Assembly: GCF_004357995.1 (NCBI RefSeq)
Contig: NZ_SMTK01000002.1
Location: 62,001-126,000 of the forward strand
DNA from: Arthrobacter crusticola
GTDB lineage: Bacteria > Actinomycetota > Actinomycetes > Actinomycetales > Micrococcaceae
Length of the DNA stretch: 64,000 bases
Direction: 5' to 3'
Part shown: one piece after another, positions 9,642-18,128 of the stretch
Position numbering within the stretch: position 1 is the first letter of the stretch
How the letters are laid out: each line of letters opens with the position of its first letter
The notes under the pieces: generated by a model
Seen by the model: the letters and a program-made list of their open reading frames with translations, nothing else
Database searches by the model: none
What the model was told of the DNA's origin: nothing
Position numbers and translations under genes: made by a program

Positions 9642-10469
9642 ATGTCTAATCGCGCCTCCATTGCCCGCCACCGCGGCGAAGCGCAGCGTTCGGCCACCCT
9701 CACCACCCTCGCCAAGGCCGTCAGCGACAACGCCGGCGGAATGGGCCGCCAGGCCGCTGTCGTTGCCGCAGCGTCCGGCCTCGTCCTCACCTCCGGTGTT
9801 GCGGCGAACGCAGCCGACCTGCAGCCCGAGCGTGAATCCTTCACCTCGACGCTCCAGGTGACCGCGGCGCCGGCCGCCGCCGTCGTCGCCGACGTCAACG
9901 CGAAGGTTGCCTTCAACCGCACCCCCGTGAAGGCCGTCGCCAAGCCGGTCGTCGTCGAAGCACCGGCTCCCGCCCCCGTGGCAGCGCCGGCCCCCGTGGC
10001 CGCCCCGGCTGTGGCTCCCGCCGCTCCCGCCGCCCCCGCCGTCCAGACGCCGGCACCCGCCGCCAAGGTCGTCACCGCGGCGGTTGCACCCGCCCCGGCT
10101 CCTGCTCCTGCGGCACCCGCCGCCCCGCGCGCCTCCTCCGGCAAGGCAGCGACCATCGCCGCCGCCGCCAAGGGTCAGCTCGGAGTCATGCAGGACTGCA
10201 CCCGCCTCGTCAGCAACGCCCTCGCCGCCGCGGGCATCAACTTCCACGGCTGGCCGGCCGGCTACCTCTCCCTGGGCCGCACCGTCAGCGCCGCCGAAGC
10301 TGTCCCCGGCGACCTCATCTACTACGCCGACGGCGGCATGGGCCTGGCCCACATCGCCGTGTACATCGGCGGCGGCCAGGCCGTCCACGGTGGCTTCAAC
10401 GGCAACACCACGGTCATTGCGCCGGCCCAGCTCGGCTCGGGCCCCGTGTTCATCCGCGTTGGCGGCTGA
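9642..10469 (+). CDS. Secreted NlpC/P60-like wall hydrolase, second of the pair
   Basis: The protein has 275 residues, with CTGGAG upstream of its ATG. The layout matches the previous gene: MSNRASIARHR start, GRQAAVVAAASGLVL export segment (36-50), ERE motif (63-65), long Ala/Pro linker (95-165) and NlpC-like domain. The catalytic set is Cys186 (QDCTRLV), His237 (AHIAVYIGG) and probably His249 (VHGGFNG), so this copy has a complete triad. The similarity along the whole length indicates tandem duplication. A very strong hairpin follows the stop, so the operon under the c-di-AMP riboswitch is these two genes. Confidence 0.87.
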   Translation: MSNRASIARHRGEAQRSATLTTLAKAVSDNAGGMGRQAAVVAAASGLVLTSGVAANAADLQPERESFTSTLQVTAAPAAAVVADVNAKVAFNRTPVKAVAKPVVVEAPAPAPVAAPAPVAAPAVAPAAPAAPAVQTPAPAAKVVTAAVAPAPAPAPAAPAAPRASSGKAATIAAAAKGQLGVMQDCTRLVSNALAAAGINFHGWPAGYLSLGRTVSAAEAVPGDLIYYADGGMGLAHIAVYIGGGQAVHGGFNGNTTVIAPAQLGSGPVFIRVGG

Positions 10470-10484
10470 TCTCCCCGTATTAAT

Positions 10485-10521
10485 CGACGGGCCGGCAGGG
10501 AAACCTGCCGGCCCGTCGTTC
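10485..10521 (+). terminator. Strong intrinsic terminator of the nlpC operon
   Basis: There is a perfect 15-bp stem, CGACGGGCCGGCAGG (10485-10499) with its complement (10504-10518), closed by a GAAA tetraloop and followed by TTCGTT. Confidence 0.85.
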
Positions 10522-10708
10522 GTTAACAGTGTCCGTCCCGCGGTGCGGAGACGGGGGCAGGGTGCATCCTGCGATCCGGACGGGAGCAGTGATGTGTTCC
10601 CGCCCGGGCGCCGGGCGGCTACCCTAGGCATTGTTAATCCGTAGAACTTATCCCGAACTTCCGGGGTGGCAGCCGGCGGCGGGACATAGTCCGCAAAGAG
10701 GCATGCGC

Positions 10709-11206
10709 ATGCGCACTCTCGTTTTGAACGCAGGATTCGAGCCACTGGCGGTTGTGACATTCCGCCGCGCCCTGGTGCTGGTGCTCACGGGAAAGGCGAG
10801 CGTTATTGCGGAAGACGACGAGCCGGTCGTCGGGCCGACGGAGATCCTGGGGCGGCCGTCGGTGATCCTGCTGAACCGGTACGTGAAGATTCCATACCGC
10901 CACGACCTGGCCGTGACCCGGCGGGGCGTCCTCCGGCGGGACAACCACCTGTGCGCCTACTGCGGGAAGACAGCGACGACCATCGACCACGTGGTTCCCC
11001 GCTCCCGGGGCGGCGGGGACACCTGGGAGAACATGGTGGCCTGCTGCCTGCGCTGCAACAACACCAAGGGGGACAAGACCCTGGCCAGTCTCGGCTGGAG
11101 CCTCCGGTTTGTGCCCAAGCCGCCCCGCGGGCCGCTGTGGCAGCTTAAGGAACTTGAAAAACCGGCGCCCTCCTGGAGCGAGTACCTCTCCGAACGGGCC
11201 GCGTGA
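10709..11206 (+). CDS. HNH endonuclease domain protein
   Basis: The protein has 165 residues. AAAGAGG ends 7 nt before this ATG but only 1 nt before an in-frame ATG at 10703, so 10709 is preferred. The N-terminal half (TLVLNAGFEPLAVVTFRRAL) is the usual lead of this HNH subfamily. The nuclease core has CAYCGK, IDHVVPRSRGGGDTWENMV (catalytic His) and CLRCNN, so the zinc is held by two CxxC pairs. Such proteins occur singly in most actinobacteria and their cellular role is not established. The stop overlaps the mobA start, suggesting translational coupling into the molybdenum cofactor cluster. A GCGGCTACCCT promoter-like element lies at about 10615-10625. Confidence 0.88.
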   Translation: MRTLVLNAGFEPLAVVTFRRALVLVLTGKASVIAEDDEPVVGPTEILGRPSVILLNRYVKIPYRHDLAVTRRGVLRRDNHLCAYCGKTATTIDHVVPRSRGGGDTWENMVACCLRCNNTKGDKTLASLGWSLRFVPKPPRGPLWQLKELEKPAPSWSEYLSERAA

Positions 11207-11823
11207 GCGCGACCGTCCCGCCGGCGTTCGACGCCGTCATCCTGACCGGCGGCAGGTCGAGCCGCCTGGGCGGAACACCGAAGGCCTCCCTGCGCATCGC
11301 CGGGACGACCCTGCTCGAGATCACCCTGCAGGCGGTCGCCGGCGCGGGCCGCATCACCGTCGTCGGCCCTGAGCCGGCCGCCGGGGTGCGCCGGGCGCAG
11401 GGGGCCCCGCCCCTGGTCTTCGTGCGTGAGGACCCGCCGTTCGGCGGACCCGCCGCCGCCCTGGCCGCCTCGCTGGCCCAACCGGAGCCGGGCCGCTCCA
11501 CCGCCCCCTGGCTGATGGTGCTCGCCTGCGACATGCCCCGGTCCGGGCAGGCGGTCGCGGTCCTGCTGACGGCGGCCGCCGAGTCAGGCACCTCCGTGAT
11601 GGCCTCCGACGCGGGCCGGGATCAGCCGCTGGCCGCGCTGTACCGGCGCAGTGACCTCGAGGGCGCGGTGACGGCGGCGGTCGAGGCCGGCGGTGTGGAA
11701 AATCTTTCGATGAAAGCCCTCCTTGCTAGGGTGAGTGTTCGACCGGTCCCGGTTCCACCGGGAACGACACTCGACGTCGACACGTGGGACGATGCACGGG
11801 CCCTCGGGGTCGACGGCGGCTAA
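11203..11823 (+). CDS. mobA: Molybdenum cofactor guanylyltransferase
   Basis: The protein has 206 residues from a GTG overlapping the HNH stop (GTGA). It adds GMP to molybdopterin to make the MGD form used by formate dehydrogenases and related enzymes. The nucleotide-binding loop LTGGRSSRLGGTPKA is at residues 14-28 with Lys27. ACDMP (about 107-111) is the metal-binding Asp motif. Residues DQPLAALYRR near 147-156 are also typical. It is followed by the DUF6457 gene and moeA, a standard actinobacterial arrangement. CTP-using MocA is the alternative, but the MGD context with fdhD favours MobA. Confidence 0.85.
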   Translation: MSATVPPAFDAVILTGGRSSRLGGTPKASLRIAGTTLLEITLQAVAGAGRITVVGPEPAAGVRRAQGAPPLVFVREDPPFGGPAAALAASLAQPEPGRSTAPWLMVLACDMPRSGQAVAVLLTAAAESGTSVMASDAGRDQPLAALYRRSDLEGAVTAAVEAGGVENLSMKALLARVSVRPVPVPPGTTLDVDTWDDARALGVDGG

Positions 11824-11843
11824 CCAACCCCGGGAGGGCCCGC

Positions 11844-12119
11844 ATGGATGAGCGCGATCAATTACTTTCTCAGTGGTGTGAGAACCTGCTGGCCGCCTTT
11901 GAGCTCGAGGAGTCCCGGGTGGACATCGACGCGGTGCTGGCACTGGCCGGAAAGGCCGCCCACGCCGTGGTCCGGCCGGCGGCACCGCTGACCACCTTCG
12001 TCGCCGGCTACGCCGCTGGGCTTGCGGCGGGCAGCGGCCAGGCCTCGGAGGAGGTCGCCATGCGCTCCGCGCTCGCCCTCGCCGCGCGCCAGTGCGACGC
12101 CGCAGGGGCCGGCTCTTGA
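11844..12119 (+). CDS. DUF6457 protein of the molybdenum cofactor cluster
   Basis: The protein has 91 residues from an ATG with GGGAGGG upstream. It is mostly helical, with the pattern LLSQWCENLLAAFELEES, DIDAVLALAGKAAHAVVRPA and TFVAGYAAGLAAG, characteristic of the small DUF6457 family found next to mobA/moeA in actinobacteria. The biochemical role is unknown. The conserved pairing suggests an accessory function in cofactor synthesis, possibly as a partner of MobA or MoeA. Its stop overlaps the likely TTG start of moeA. Confidence 0.75.
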   Translation: MDERDQLLSQWCENLLAAFELEESRVDIDAVLALAGKAAHAVVRPAAPLTTFVAGYAAGLAAGSGQASEEVAMRSALALAARQCDAAGAGS

Positions 12120-13372
12120 GCGCTGGGGCGGGGCGCAACCTCGGCTGGGAGGATGCCCGGCAGGTGGCCCACGCCGCGGGCAAGGCCATGCCGTACCAGA
12201 TGGTGCCGCTGGCCGATGCCCTCGGGCAGACGCTCGCCGAGCCGGTCACCGCGCTTCAGGAAATTCCGCACTACGCCTCATCGGCGATGGACGGGTGGGC
12301 CGTCAGCGGCCCGCCGCCGTGGACCTTCGTCCACCCGCCGGTTGAGGACCCGCGCAGGCTGAACGCCCCGCACAGCGACTCGGGCACCGTCGCGCTCGAG
12401 CCGGGCCAGGCCACCTTCATCCTCACCGGCGGCACCGTGCCGGCGAACACCACGGGGATCCTGCGGACCGAGCACGGCCAGGTGCGCGGGGACATCCTGA
12501 ACCGCAACGACCTTGCCCGCGCCGACGAACCGGCGCCGGGGGAGCACATCCGCCCCGCGGGCGAGGAAGCGGCCAGCGGCTCGACCGCCATTCCCGCCGG
12601 CGTCATCCTGAACCCGGCGCAGATCGCCCTCGCGGCGGTGTGCGGCCACGACACCCTGGCGGTCCTGAGGGCCCCGCGGGTGTCGCTGCTGATGACCGGG
12701 GACGAGGTGATCGAGGCCGGGCTGCCGCAGCCCGGACAGGTGCGCGACACCTTCGGGCCGCAGCTGCCGGCGTTCGTGGCGATGCTCGGCGGCCATGTCG
12801 ATGTTGCGGGCCGGGCCAGCGACGACTTCGACGACGTCGTGCACGCCATCAGCGCCGAGGCCACCGATGCCGCCTCGCTCGCCCGGGCCTCGGGCGACGT
12901 CCTGATCACGACCGGCGGCACTGGAGGGTCATCCGCCGACCACATCCGGCGGGCCCTTGCGGCGCTCGAGGCCGAGTTGATCATCGACGGGATCGCCATG
13001 CGGCCCGGTCATCCGACCCTGCTGGCCCGGCTGCCCGACGGGCGGTTCCTGGTGGGACTGCCGGGGAACCCGCTCGCGGCGATGATGGCGATGCTCACCG
13101 TTGCCGGGCCGCTGATCGCCGGGCTGCGCGGGGCGCCGCTCCCGCCGCTGCGCCAGGTGCTCAGCGGGGCCGACTTCGAGCCCCTGCCCGGCAGGAGCAG
13201 GCTGGTGCCGTACCGCAATGAGGGCGGGCGGGCCCAGCCCAGCACCCACCAGCGCTCCGGGATGCTCCGCGGCCTGGCTATGGCACACGGGGTCATGGTG
13301 GTGCCATCCGCCGGATGCGCCACCGACCAGCCGATGCAGGCCATCGACCTGCCATGGCCCACTCCGCAGTGA
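12116..13372 (+). CDS. moeA: Molybdopterin molybdotransferase MoeA
   Basis: The protein has about 418 residues from a TTG that overlaps the previous stop (TTGA); an in-frame GTG at 12092 is the alternative, and neither has a clear ribosome site. It inserts molybdate into adenylylated molybdopterin. Visible motifs are HYASSAMDGWAV, a FILTGGTVPANTTGI beta-barrel segment, LMTGDEVIEAG, the MPT-binding TTGGTGGSSADH, MRPGHPT and GLPGNPLAAMMAM, in family order. The C-terminal domain IV (from about residue 350) is present. It lies in the run HNH-mobA-DUF6457-moeA-fdhD, and the end of moeA is followed by a promoter-like GGCTACCCT and fdhD. Confidence 0.88.
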   Translation: MSAGAGRNLGWEDARQVAHAAGKAMPYQMVPLADALGQTLAEPVTALQEIPHYASSAMDGWAVSGPPPWTFVHPPVEDPRRLNAPHSDSGTVALEPGQATFILTGGTVPANTTGILRTEHGQVRGDILNRNDLARADEPAPGEHIRPAGEEAASGSTAIPAGVILNPAQIALAAVCGHDTLAVLRAPRVSLLMTGDEVIEAGLPQPGQVRDTFGPQLPAFVAMLGGHVDVAGRASDDFDDVVHAISAEATDAASLARASGDVLITTGGTGGSSADHIRRALAALEAELIIDGIAMRPGHPTLLARLPDGRFLVGLPGNPLAAMMAMLTVAGPLIAGLRGAPLPPLRQVLSGADFEPLPGRSRLVPYRNEGGRAQPSTHQRSGMLRGLAMAHGVMVVPSAGCATDQPMQAIDLPWPTPQ

Positions 13373-13413
13373 TGCGGCTACCCTCGAGATAGACCATCTC
13401 AAGGAGGCTCCCC

Positions 13414-14322
13414 ATGAACCGGGTCACCCAGCGGCGCCGCATCACCACCTTCCGCTCGACGGCGGATCCCCGCCGGCGCGAGGACGCCCTGGCGGGGGAG
13501 GAACCCCTTGAGATCCGGCTCGGCGGGTCGGCCTTCACTGTGACCATGCGCACCCCGGGCGACGACTTCGACCTTGTCGCCGGATTCCTGGTTTCCGAAG
13601 GCGTGGTGTGGGAGCCCGGACAGCTGCCGAGCCTTCGGTACTGCGCCGGGGTGGACGAGTCGGGCCGGCAGACCTTCAACGTCGTAGAGGCGCAGCTGCG
13701 CCCGGGCACGGTGCTACCCGACACGGCCCTTGAACGCCATGTCTACACCTCGAGTTCCTGCGGAATCTGCGGCACCGCCTCGATCGACGCGGTGCGCAAG
13801 TCCTCGCGGTTCGACCTGAGGGCCGACACGGCAGGGGTCGACCTTGAGGTCCTGCTCGGGCTGCCGGACCGGCTGAGGGAATCCCAGAAACTGTTCGACC
13901 GCACCGGCGGGGTGCACGCCGCCGGCCTGTTCACGGCCGGCGGGGAACTGCTCTGCCTGCGCGAGGACGTCGGCCGGCACAACGCCGTGGACAAGGTGGT
14001 GGGCTGGGCGCTGCGCGAAGGCCGCCTTCCCCTGGCAGGCACGATCCTCCAGGTCTCAGGACGGGCCTCCTTCGAGCTGGTGCAGAAGGCCCAGCTCGCC
14101 GGGATCCCCATCCTGGCCGCCGTCAGCGCGCCGTCGTCCCTGGCGGCCGACCTGGCCGACGACGCCGGCATGACCCTGGTGGGCTTCAGCAGGGGCTCCT
14201 CGCTCAACTGTTACTCCCACCCCGAGCGGATCCGGGCCGGATCTGCCGCCGATACCGGTACCGGTGCCGGTGCCGCCGTGGACACCGGTCCGGCGGACCG
14301 TTCGGTGCCGGCCGCCGGGTAG
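13414..14322 (+). CDS. fdhD: Formate dehydrogenase accessory sulfurtransferase FdhD
   Basis: The protein has 302 residues from an ATG with AAGGAGG upstream. FdhD passes sulfur from a cysteine desulfurase to the molybdenum cofactor before it enters formate dehydrogenase. The sulfur-carrying Cys pair is SSCGICG (Cys116 and Cys119). The cofactor-binding end has EDVGRHNAVDKVVGWAL and SGRASFELVQKA. The last 30 residues are a Thr/Gly/Ala tail without conservation. No formate dehydrogenase subunit lies in the window, so its client enzyme must be encoded elsewhere. A GCGGCTACCCT -10-type element sits 30 bp upstream, so it may also have its own promoter. Confidence 0.92.
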   Translation: MNRVTQRRRITTFRSTADPRRREDALAGEEPLEIRLGGSAFTVTMRTPGDDFDLVAGFLVSEGVVWEPGQLPSLRYCAGVDESGRQTFNVVEAQLRPGTVLPDTALERHVYTSSSCGICGTASIDAVRKSSRFDLRADTAGVDLEVLLGLPDRLRESQKLFDRTGGVHAAGLFTAGGELLCLREDVGRHNAVDKVVGWALREGRLPLAGTILQVSGRASFELVQKAQLAGIPILAAVSAPSSLAADLADDAGMTLVGFSRGSSLNCYSHPERIRAGSAADTGTGAGAAVDTGPADRSVPAAG

Positions 14323-14326
14323 TCCA

Positions 14327-15358
14327 GTGGAACTGGGCGTCTTCAGCTTCGGCGACCTCCACCCCGATCCGGTCACCGGAGAGCGGGTCTCCCCTCAGGC
14401 GCGCATGGCCCACCTGCTCGAACGGGCGCGGCTTGCCGACGAGGTGGGCCTTTCGTACTTCGGCATCGGCGAACACCACCGCCCGGACTATGCCGTCTCC
14501 TCGGTCATTCCGGTGCTCGCCGCCGCTGCGGCCCAGACGACCTCGATCCATGTCGGCTCCGCCGTGACCGTGCTGAGCACTGAGGACCCGGTGCGGGTGT
14601 ACCAGCAGTTCGCCACGCTTGACCTGCTCTCCGGCGGCCGGGCCGAGCTGACGGCGGGGCGGGGATCCTTCATCGAGTCCTACTCCCTGTTCGGTGCCGC
14701 GCTCGAGGACTACGACGCGCTCTACGAGGAGAAGATCCGCCTGCTCCTGCAGCTCGATGCGCAGGAGCGCGTCACCTGGAGCGGGCGGTTCCGGCCGGAG
14801 TTGAAGGACGCCCTCGTGCTGCCGCGCCCGCCGTCGGGCCACCTCGATGTCTGGATCGCGACCGGCGGAACACTGTCGTCGACGGTCCGGGCCGCCCGCC
14901 TGGGCCGCCCGGTGATGTACGCGATGCTGGGCGGGACGGTCGGCAACTTCGCCGAGCACGCCCAGCTGTACCGGGCCACCGCCGCGGAGGCCGGGCACGA
15001 TCCCGGTGCGCTGCGGGTCGGGGTGAGCAGCGTGGGCCTGGTGCTTCGGGAGGGCGCCCGGGAGGTGTTCCGGCCGTACTGGCTCGATACTATGACCCGG
15101 ATCTCGGCGGAGCGTGGATTTCCCACCCCCAGCGGCCTGACGTACAACATGCAGGCGGCACGCGCCGGTGCGGTCTTCGTCGGGACCCCGGAGGAGGTGG
15201 CGCAGAAGATCGTGCTGACCTCCGCCCAGATGCAGCACGACCGCCACATCTTCCAGTTCGATTTCTCCTCGGTGCCGCAGGCGAAGGTGCTCGAGTCGAT
15301 CGAACTGCTGGGCACCGAGGTGCTGCCGTTGGTGCGGCGGGAGCTCGGTGTAGCCTGA
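14327..15358 (+). CDS. LLM-class flavin-dependent monooxygenase
   Basis: The protein has 343 residues from a GTG 4 bp after fdhD. It is a luciferase-like TIM-barrel enzyme that uses reduced FMN (or F420) on an unknown substrate. The start VELGVFSFGDLHPDP, the segment YFGIGEHHRPDYAVSS, HVGSAVTVLSTEDPVRVYQQ and ELTAGRGSFIES are family hallmarks. It is clearly paralogous to the LLM gene at 44555 (same GIGEHHR, GSAVTVLS, GRGSF and VTWSGR blocks at the same spacing). An FMN reductase that could supply the cofactor is at 37478. Despite touching fdhD, a link with molybdenum metabolism is not evident. Confidence 0.85.
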   Translation: MELGVFSFGDLHPDPVTGERVSPQARMAHLLERARLADEVGLSYFGIGEHHRPDYAVSSVIPVLAAAAAQTTSIHVGSAVTVLSTEDPVRVYQQFATLDLLSGGRAELTAGRGSFIESYSLFGAALEDYDALYEEKIRLLLQLDAQERVTWSGRFRPELKDALVLPRPPSGHLDVWIATGGTLSSTVRAARLGRPVMYAMLGGTVGNFAEHAQLYRATAAEAGHDPGALRVGVSSVGLVLREGAREVFRPYWLDTMTRISAERGFPTPSGLTYNMQAARAGAVFVGTPEEVAQKIVLTSAQMQHDRHIFQFDFSSVPQAKVLESIELLGTEVLPLVRRELGVA

Positions 15359-15491
15359 CGCTCGCCCTCCATGGGTGGGCCCATGCGGCCCGAAGCGGTT
15401 TCTATCCCGCCGAGTGTGCAGGTAACCACCCTTCGGCGCCGGCGAAGCGTGGTGAGCTGCGGTTTCGGCGGGGTTGGCGGGGCGCTCCCCG

Positions 15492-16289
15492 CTAGAAGGG
15501 GTGCAGCAGGCGCTGGACGAAGCGCCGGGTCCGTTCGTGCTCGGGGTTGCGCAGCACCTGGTCCGGGTGGCCGCGCTCGACGACGACGCCGCCGTCCATG
15601 AACACCACCTCGTCGGCGACCTCACGGGCGAAGGCGAGCTCGTGGGTGACGATGACCATGGTCCAGTCCTCCTCGGCCAGATCCTTGATGACCTTGAGCA
15701 CCTCGCCCACCAGCTCGGGGTCAAGGGCGGAGGTGGGCTCGTCGAAGAGCAGCAGGTCGGGCCGCAGCGCCAGGGCCCGAACGATTCCCACCCGCTGCTG
15801 CTGCCCGCCGGAGAGCTCGAAGGGGTACTGGTCCTTCTTCTCGAGGAGCCCGACCCGGTCGAGCAGCTTCTCGGCGTCCTGGACCGCCTCGGCCCGGCGG
15901 CGCCTCTGCACCTGCACCGGACCCTCGATGACGTTTTCGAGGACCGTCCGGTGAGGGAAGAGGTTGTACTGCTGAAACACCATCGCGCTGTGGTCGCGCA
16001 GGGCGGACAGCTCCCGGCCGGAAACGGTTCCGCCGAAGTTCACCGACGGTCCGCCGGCGAAGGCGACGGTCCCGCCGTCGGGCACCTCCAGCCCATTCAG
16101 GGAGCGCAGCACCGTTGTCTTGCCCGACCCGGAGGGCCCGACCAGGGCGACGACCTCACCGCGGCACACCGTCAGGTCGATGGAGCGGAGCACCATGTTG
16201 CTGCCGAAGGATTTCTGCAGGCCCGTGGCGCTGAGCAGCACCTCACCGGGTGTCTGCGTGCGGGCCGGAGCCGGATCAGTGGATGACAT
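15492..16289 (-). CDS. Polar amino-acid ABC transporter ATP-binding protein
   Basis: The protein has 265 residues. It carries Walker A GPSGSGKTT (about 52-60), Q-loop FQQYNLFPH, signature LSGGQQQR, Walker B LLLFDEPTSALD and switch-His VTHE, all consistent with the polar amino-acid uptake (PAAT) family. The start overlaps the permease gene by 14 nt. It is the third gene of a binding protein-permease-ATPase operon on the minus strand. The closest textbook relatives are the GlnQ/TcyC type. The 30-residue N-terminus before the ABC fold (Asp/Pro/Ala/Thr) is non-conserved. Confidence 0.93.
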   Translation of the reverse strand: MSSTDPAPARTQTPGEVLLSATGLQKSFGSNMVLRSIDLTVCRGEVVALVGPSGSGKTTVLRSLNGLEVPDGGTVAFAGGPSVNFGGTVSGRELSALRDHSAMVFQQYNLFPHRTVLENVIEGPVQVQRRRRAEAVQDAEKLLDRVGLLEKKDQYPFELSGGQQQRVGIVRALALRPDLLLFDEPTSALDPELVGEVLKVIKDLAEEDWTMVIVTHELAFAREVADEVVFMDGGVVVERGHPDQVLRNPEHERTRRFVQRLLHPF

Positions 16290-16935
16290 AGCGGTCCAAC
16301 CTTTTCTCGAGTGCTCCCTGCCCGGCGGCGAGAACGAAACAGAACACCCAGTAGATCAGTGCGGCCTCAAGGTACAGGAACATGAACTCCCGGCTGAAGG
16401 CGGCGATCTGCTGGGCCTCGCGGAACAGCTCGGTGACGAGGATCAGTGAGGCAAGCGAGGTGTCCTTCACTAGGGAGATGAAGGTGTTCGACAGCGGGGG
16501 CACCGATACGCGGGCCGCCTGCGGGAGGATGATCCGCCGCAGGGTGCGCCGGCGGGACATGCCGATGGTGTGCCCGGCTTCCCACTGGCCCTTGGGTACC
16601 GACAGGATCGCGGCCCGCAGGATTTCGGCGGCGTAGCCGGCGACGTTGAGCGAGAACGCGATCACGGCACTTGGCCACGGCGGGATCACCACCCCGATCG
16701 AGGGGAGCCCGTAGAAGACGACGAAGAGCTGCACCAGCAGGGGCGTACCCCGGACCAGCGAAATGTACACGCGGGCGATGCCCGAAAGCAGGCGCCTGCC
16801 GCTGATCCGCATCAGGGCGAGGACCAGGGCCAGAGTCAGGCCGACGACGAAGGAGACAAGCGTCAGCGGGATGGTTCCGGTCAGGCCGCCCCGGAGGATA
16901 GGCCAGAACGAACTCCGGAACAGCTCCCAATCCAC
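16276..16935 (-). CDS. Polar amino-acid ABC transporter permease
   Basis: The protein has 219 residues with five or six hydrophobic helices. It has the family start WELFRSSFWPILRGGLTGTI and the EAA loop EAGHTIGMSRRRTLRRIILP that docks to the ATPase. RGTPLLVQLFVVFYGLP (about 64-80) is the diagnostic HisM/GlnP segment. A single permease implies a homodimer. It is separated from the upstream binding-protein gene by 130 bp containing a very stable hairpin and overlaps the ATPase gene downstream. Confidence 0.93.
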   Translation of the reverse strand: MDWELFRSSFWPILRGGLTGTIPLTLVSFVVGLTLALVLALMRISGRRLLSGIARVYISLVRGTPLLVQLFVVFYGLPSIGVVIPPWPSAVIAFSLNVAGYAAEILRAAILSVPKGQWEAGHTIGMSRRRTLRRIILPQAARVSVPPLSNTFISLVKDTSLASLILVTELFREAQQIAAFSREFMFLYLEAALIYWVFCFVLAAGQGALEKRLDRYVIH

Positions 16936-17023
16936 TTAGTCGTCCTTCCCTCCGCGTATCTGCGCGCGGCCGCGTCGAATGGCCCGGCGGTGGGTTCCGG
17001 GTCGGAGATTCCGGGTCCACCTG

Positions 17024-17059
17024 CCGGTCCGCCGGGCGGCTCAGCCGCCGGCGGACCGG
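17024..17059 (-). other. Intercistronic hairpin between binding protein and permease
   Basis: The stem has 16 pairs (17024-17040 with 17044-17059), one bulged G at 17034 and loop TCA. It lies just after the stop of the binding-protein gene and has no T-run. Such hairpins typically cause partial termination or protect the upstream message, giving more binding protein than membrane components. Confidence 0.65.
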
Positions 17060-17065
17060 GTGGGA

Positions 17066-17887
17066 TTACTTGCTGACGTCGGCGCCGAAGTACTTCGTCG
17101 AAATCTCGGCAAGGGTACCATCGGCCCGCAGCTCGTCCAGGGCGTCGTTGACGGCCTCGGCCAGGTCTTCGCTTCCCTTCTTGAATGCCACGGCGCTCTC
17201 CGAGGTCTCCTCGGTTTCCGCGGCAACCTTGATGGAGTCGTCCTTCTCGGTGTTCTGGTAGTCGAGGTAGGTCAGCTCGTCGTTGATCGTCGCGTCGACC
17301 CGGCCCTGCTGGAGGAGGGAGACCGACTGGGCCCACCCTTCGACGGCCTCGACCTCGGCGCCGGCCTCCTTGGCCATTTTGTACCAGTTGCTCGTGAGCG
17401 ACTGGGCGGTGCGCTTGCCCTCGAGGTCCTCGAAGGAGGTGATCTCGTTATTGTCGGCGCTGGTGACGATTACGCCCTTGCTGACGGTGTAGGGATCGGA
17501 GAAGACGTACTTCTCGGTGCGGTCGTCGGTGATCGAGACCTGGTTGGCGATCGCGTCGAAACGGCCCGCCTCGAGCCCGGCGAAAATCGCATCCCACTGG
17601 GTCTCCTCGAACTCGACCTCGACACCGAGCTTCTCCCCAACGGCGGAGATGACCTCGACGTCGTACCCGGTGAGGTCGCCGTTGCCTTCTTCGTGGAAGC
17701 TGAAGGGCTTGTAGGTGCCCTCGGTGCCGACGGTGAGAACGCCGGCTTCCTGGATTTCCTGGAGGGTCGACGGCGCCGCCTCGGTGGCTCCGCCGCCTGC
17801 TCCTCCGGAGTCGGACGAAGCCGAGCACCCGGTGACGGCAAGGGCCAGCGCTGCGGCGGTGCCGAGGACGGACAGACGGAAGGTCAT
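17066..17887 (-). CDS. Solute-binding lipoprotein of polar amino-acid ABC transporter (cystine-like)
   Basis: The protein has 273 residues. A lipoprotein signal ends in LAVTGC (lipidated Cys21). The mature part is a family 3 binding protein: GVLTVGTEGTYKPFSF (ligand entry), GYDVEVISAVGEKLGVEVEF, WDAIFAGLEAGRFDAIANQV and ITDDRTEKYVFSDPYT. The block GWAQSVSLLQQGRVDATIND followed by LTYLDY resembles the cystine binders of the TcyA/YtmK type, so cystine is my best guess for the ligand. It is the first gene of the operon, with AAGGA before its ATG. It diverges from the ABC exporter. Confidence 0.88.
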   Translation of the reverse strand: MTFRLSVLGTAAALALAVTGCSASSDSGGAGGGATEAAPSTLQEIQEAGVLTVGTEGTYKPFSFHEEGNGDLTGYDVEVISAVGEKLGVEVEFEETQWDAIFAGLEAGRFDAIANQVSITDDRTEKYVFSDPYTVSKGVIVTSADNNEITSFEDLEGKRTAQSLTSNWYKMAKEAGAEVEAVEGWAQSVSLLQQGRVDATINDELTYLDYQNTEKDDSIKVAAETEETSESAVAFKKGSEDLAEAVNDALDELRADGTLAEISTKYFGADVSK

Positions 17888-18128
17888 GATGAGGTCCTTA
17901 ATTCTTTTTGGGGGGTGTCTGCGGGCGGCGCGGTGAACCGCCTTCTACAATGTGCAACAACACTGAACCCTGTCATTGTTCCGCGGCGGTGGCGACCCAG
18001 TGTGACGCCAGATGTCGAACTTTCCCGCAGACCCTTGAAAACCCGTTCCAAATTGTGCCTTGGGCATACTCCGGGAGCCGGGCAGCCCGAGCGCCTAAGC
18101 TTGGAGAGGCTGAACGGAAGGCACCTGC

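Noticed and set aside
10709-11206. HNH gene as part of a restriction or homing element
   Set aside because: No intron, repeat or methyltransferase context; the gene is embedded in a metabolic operon.
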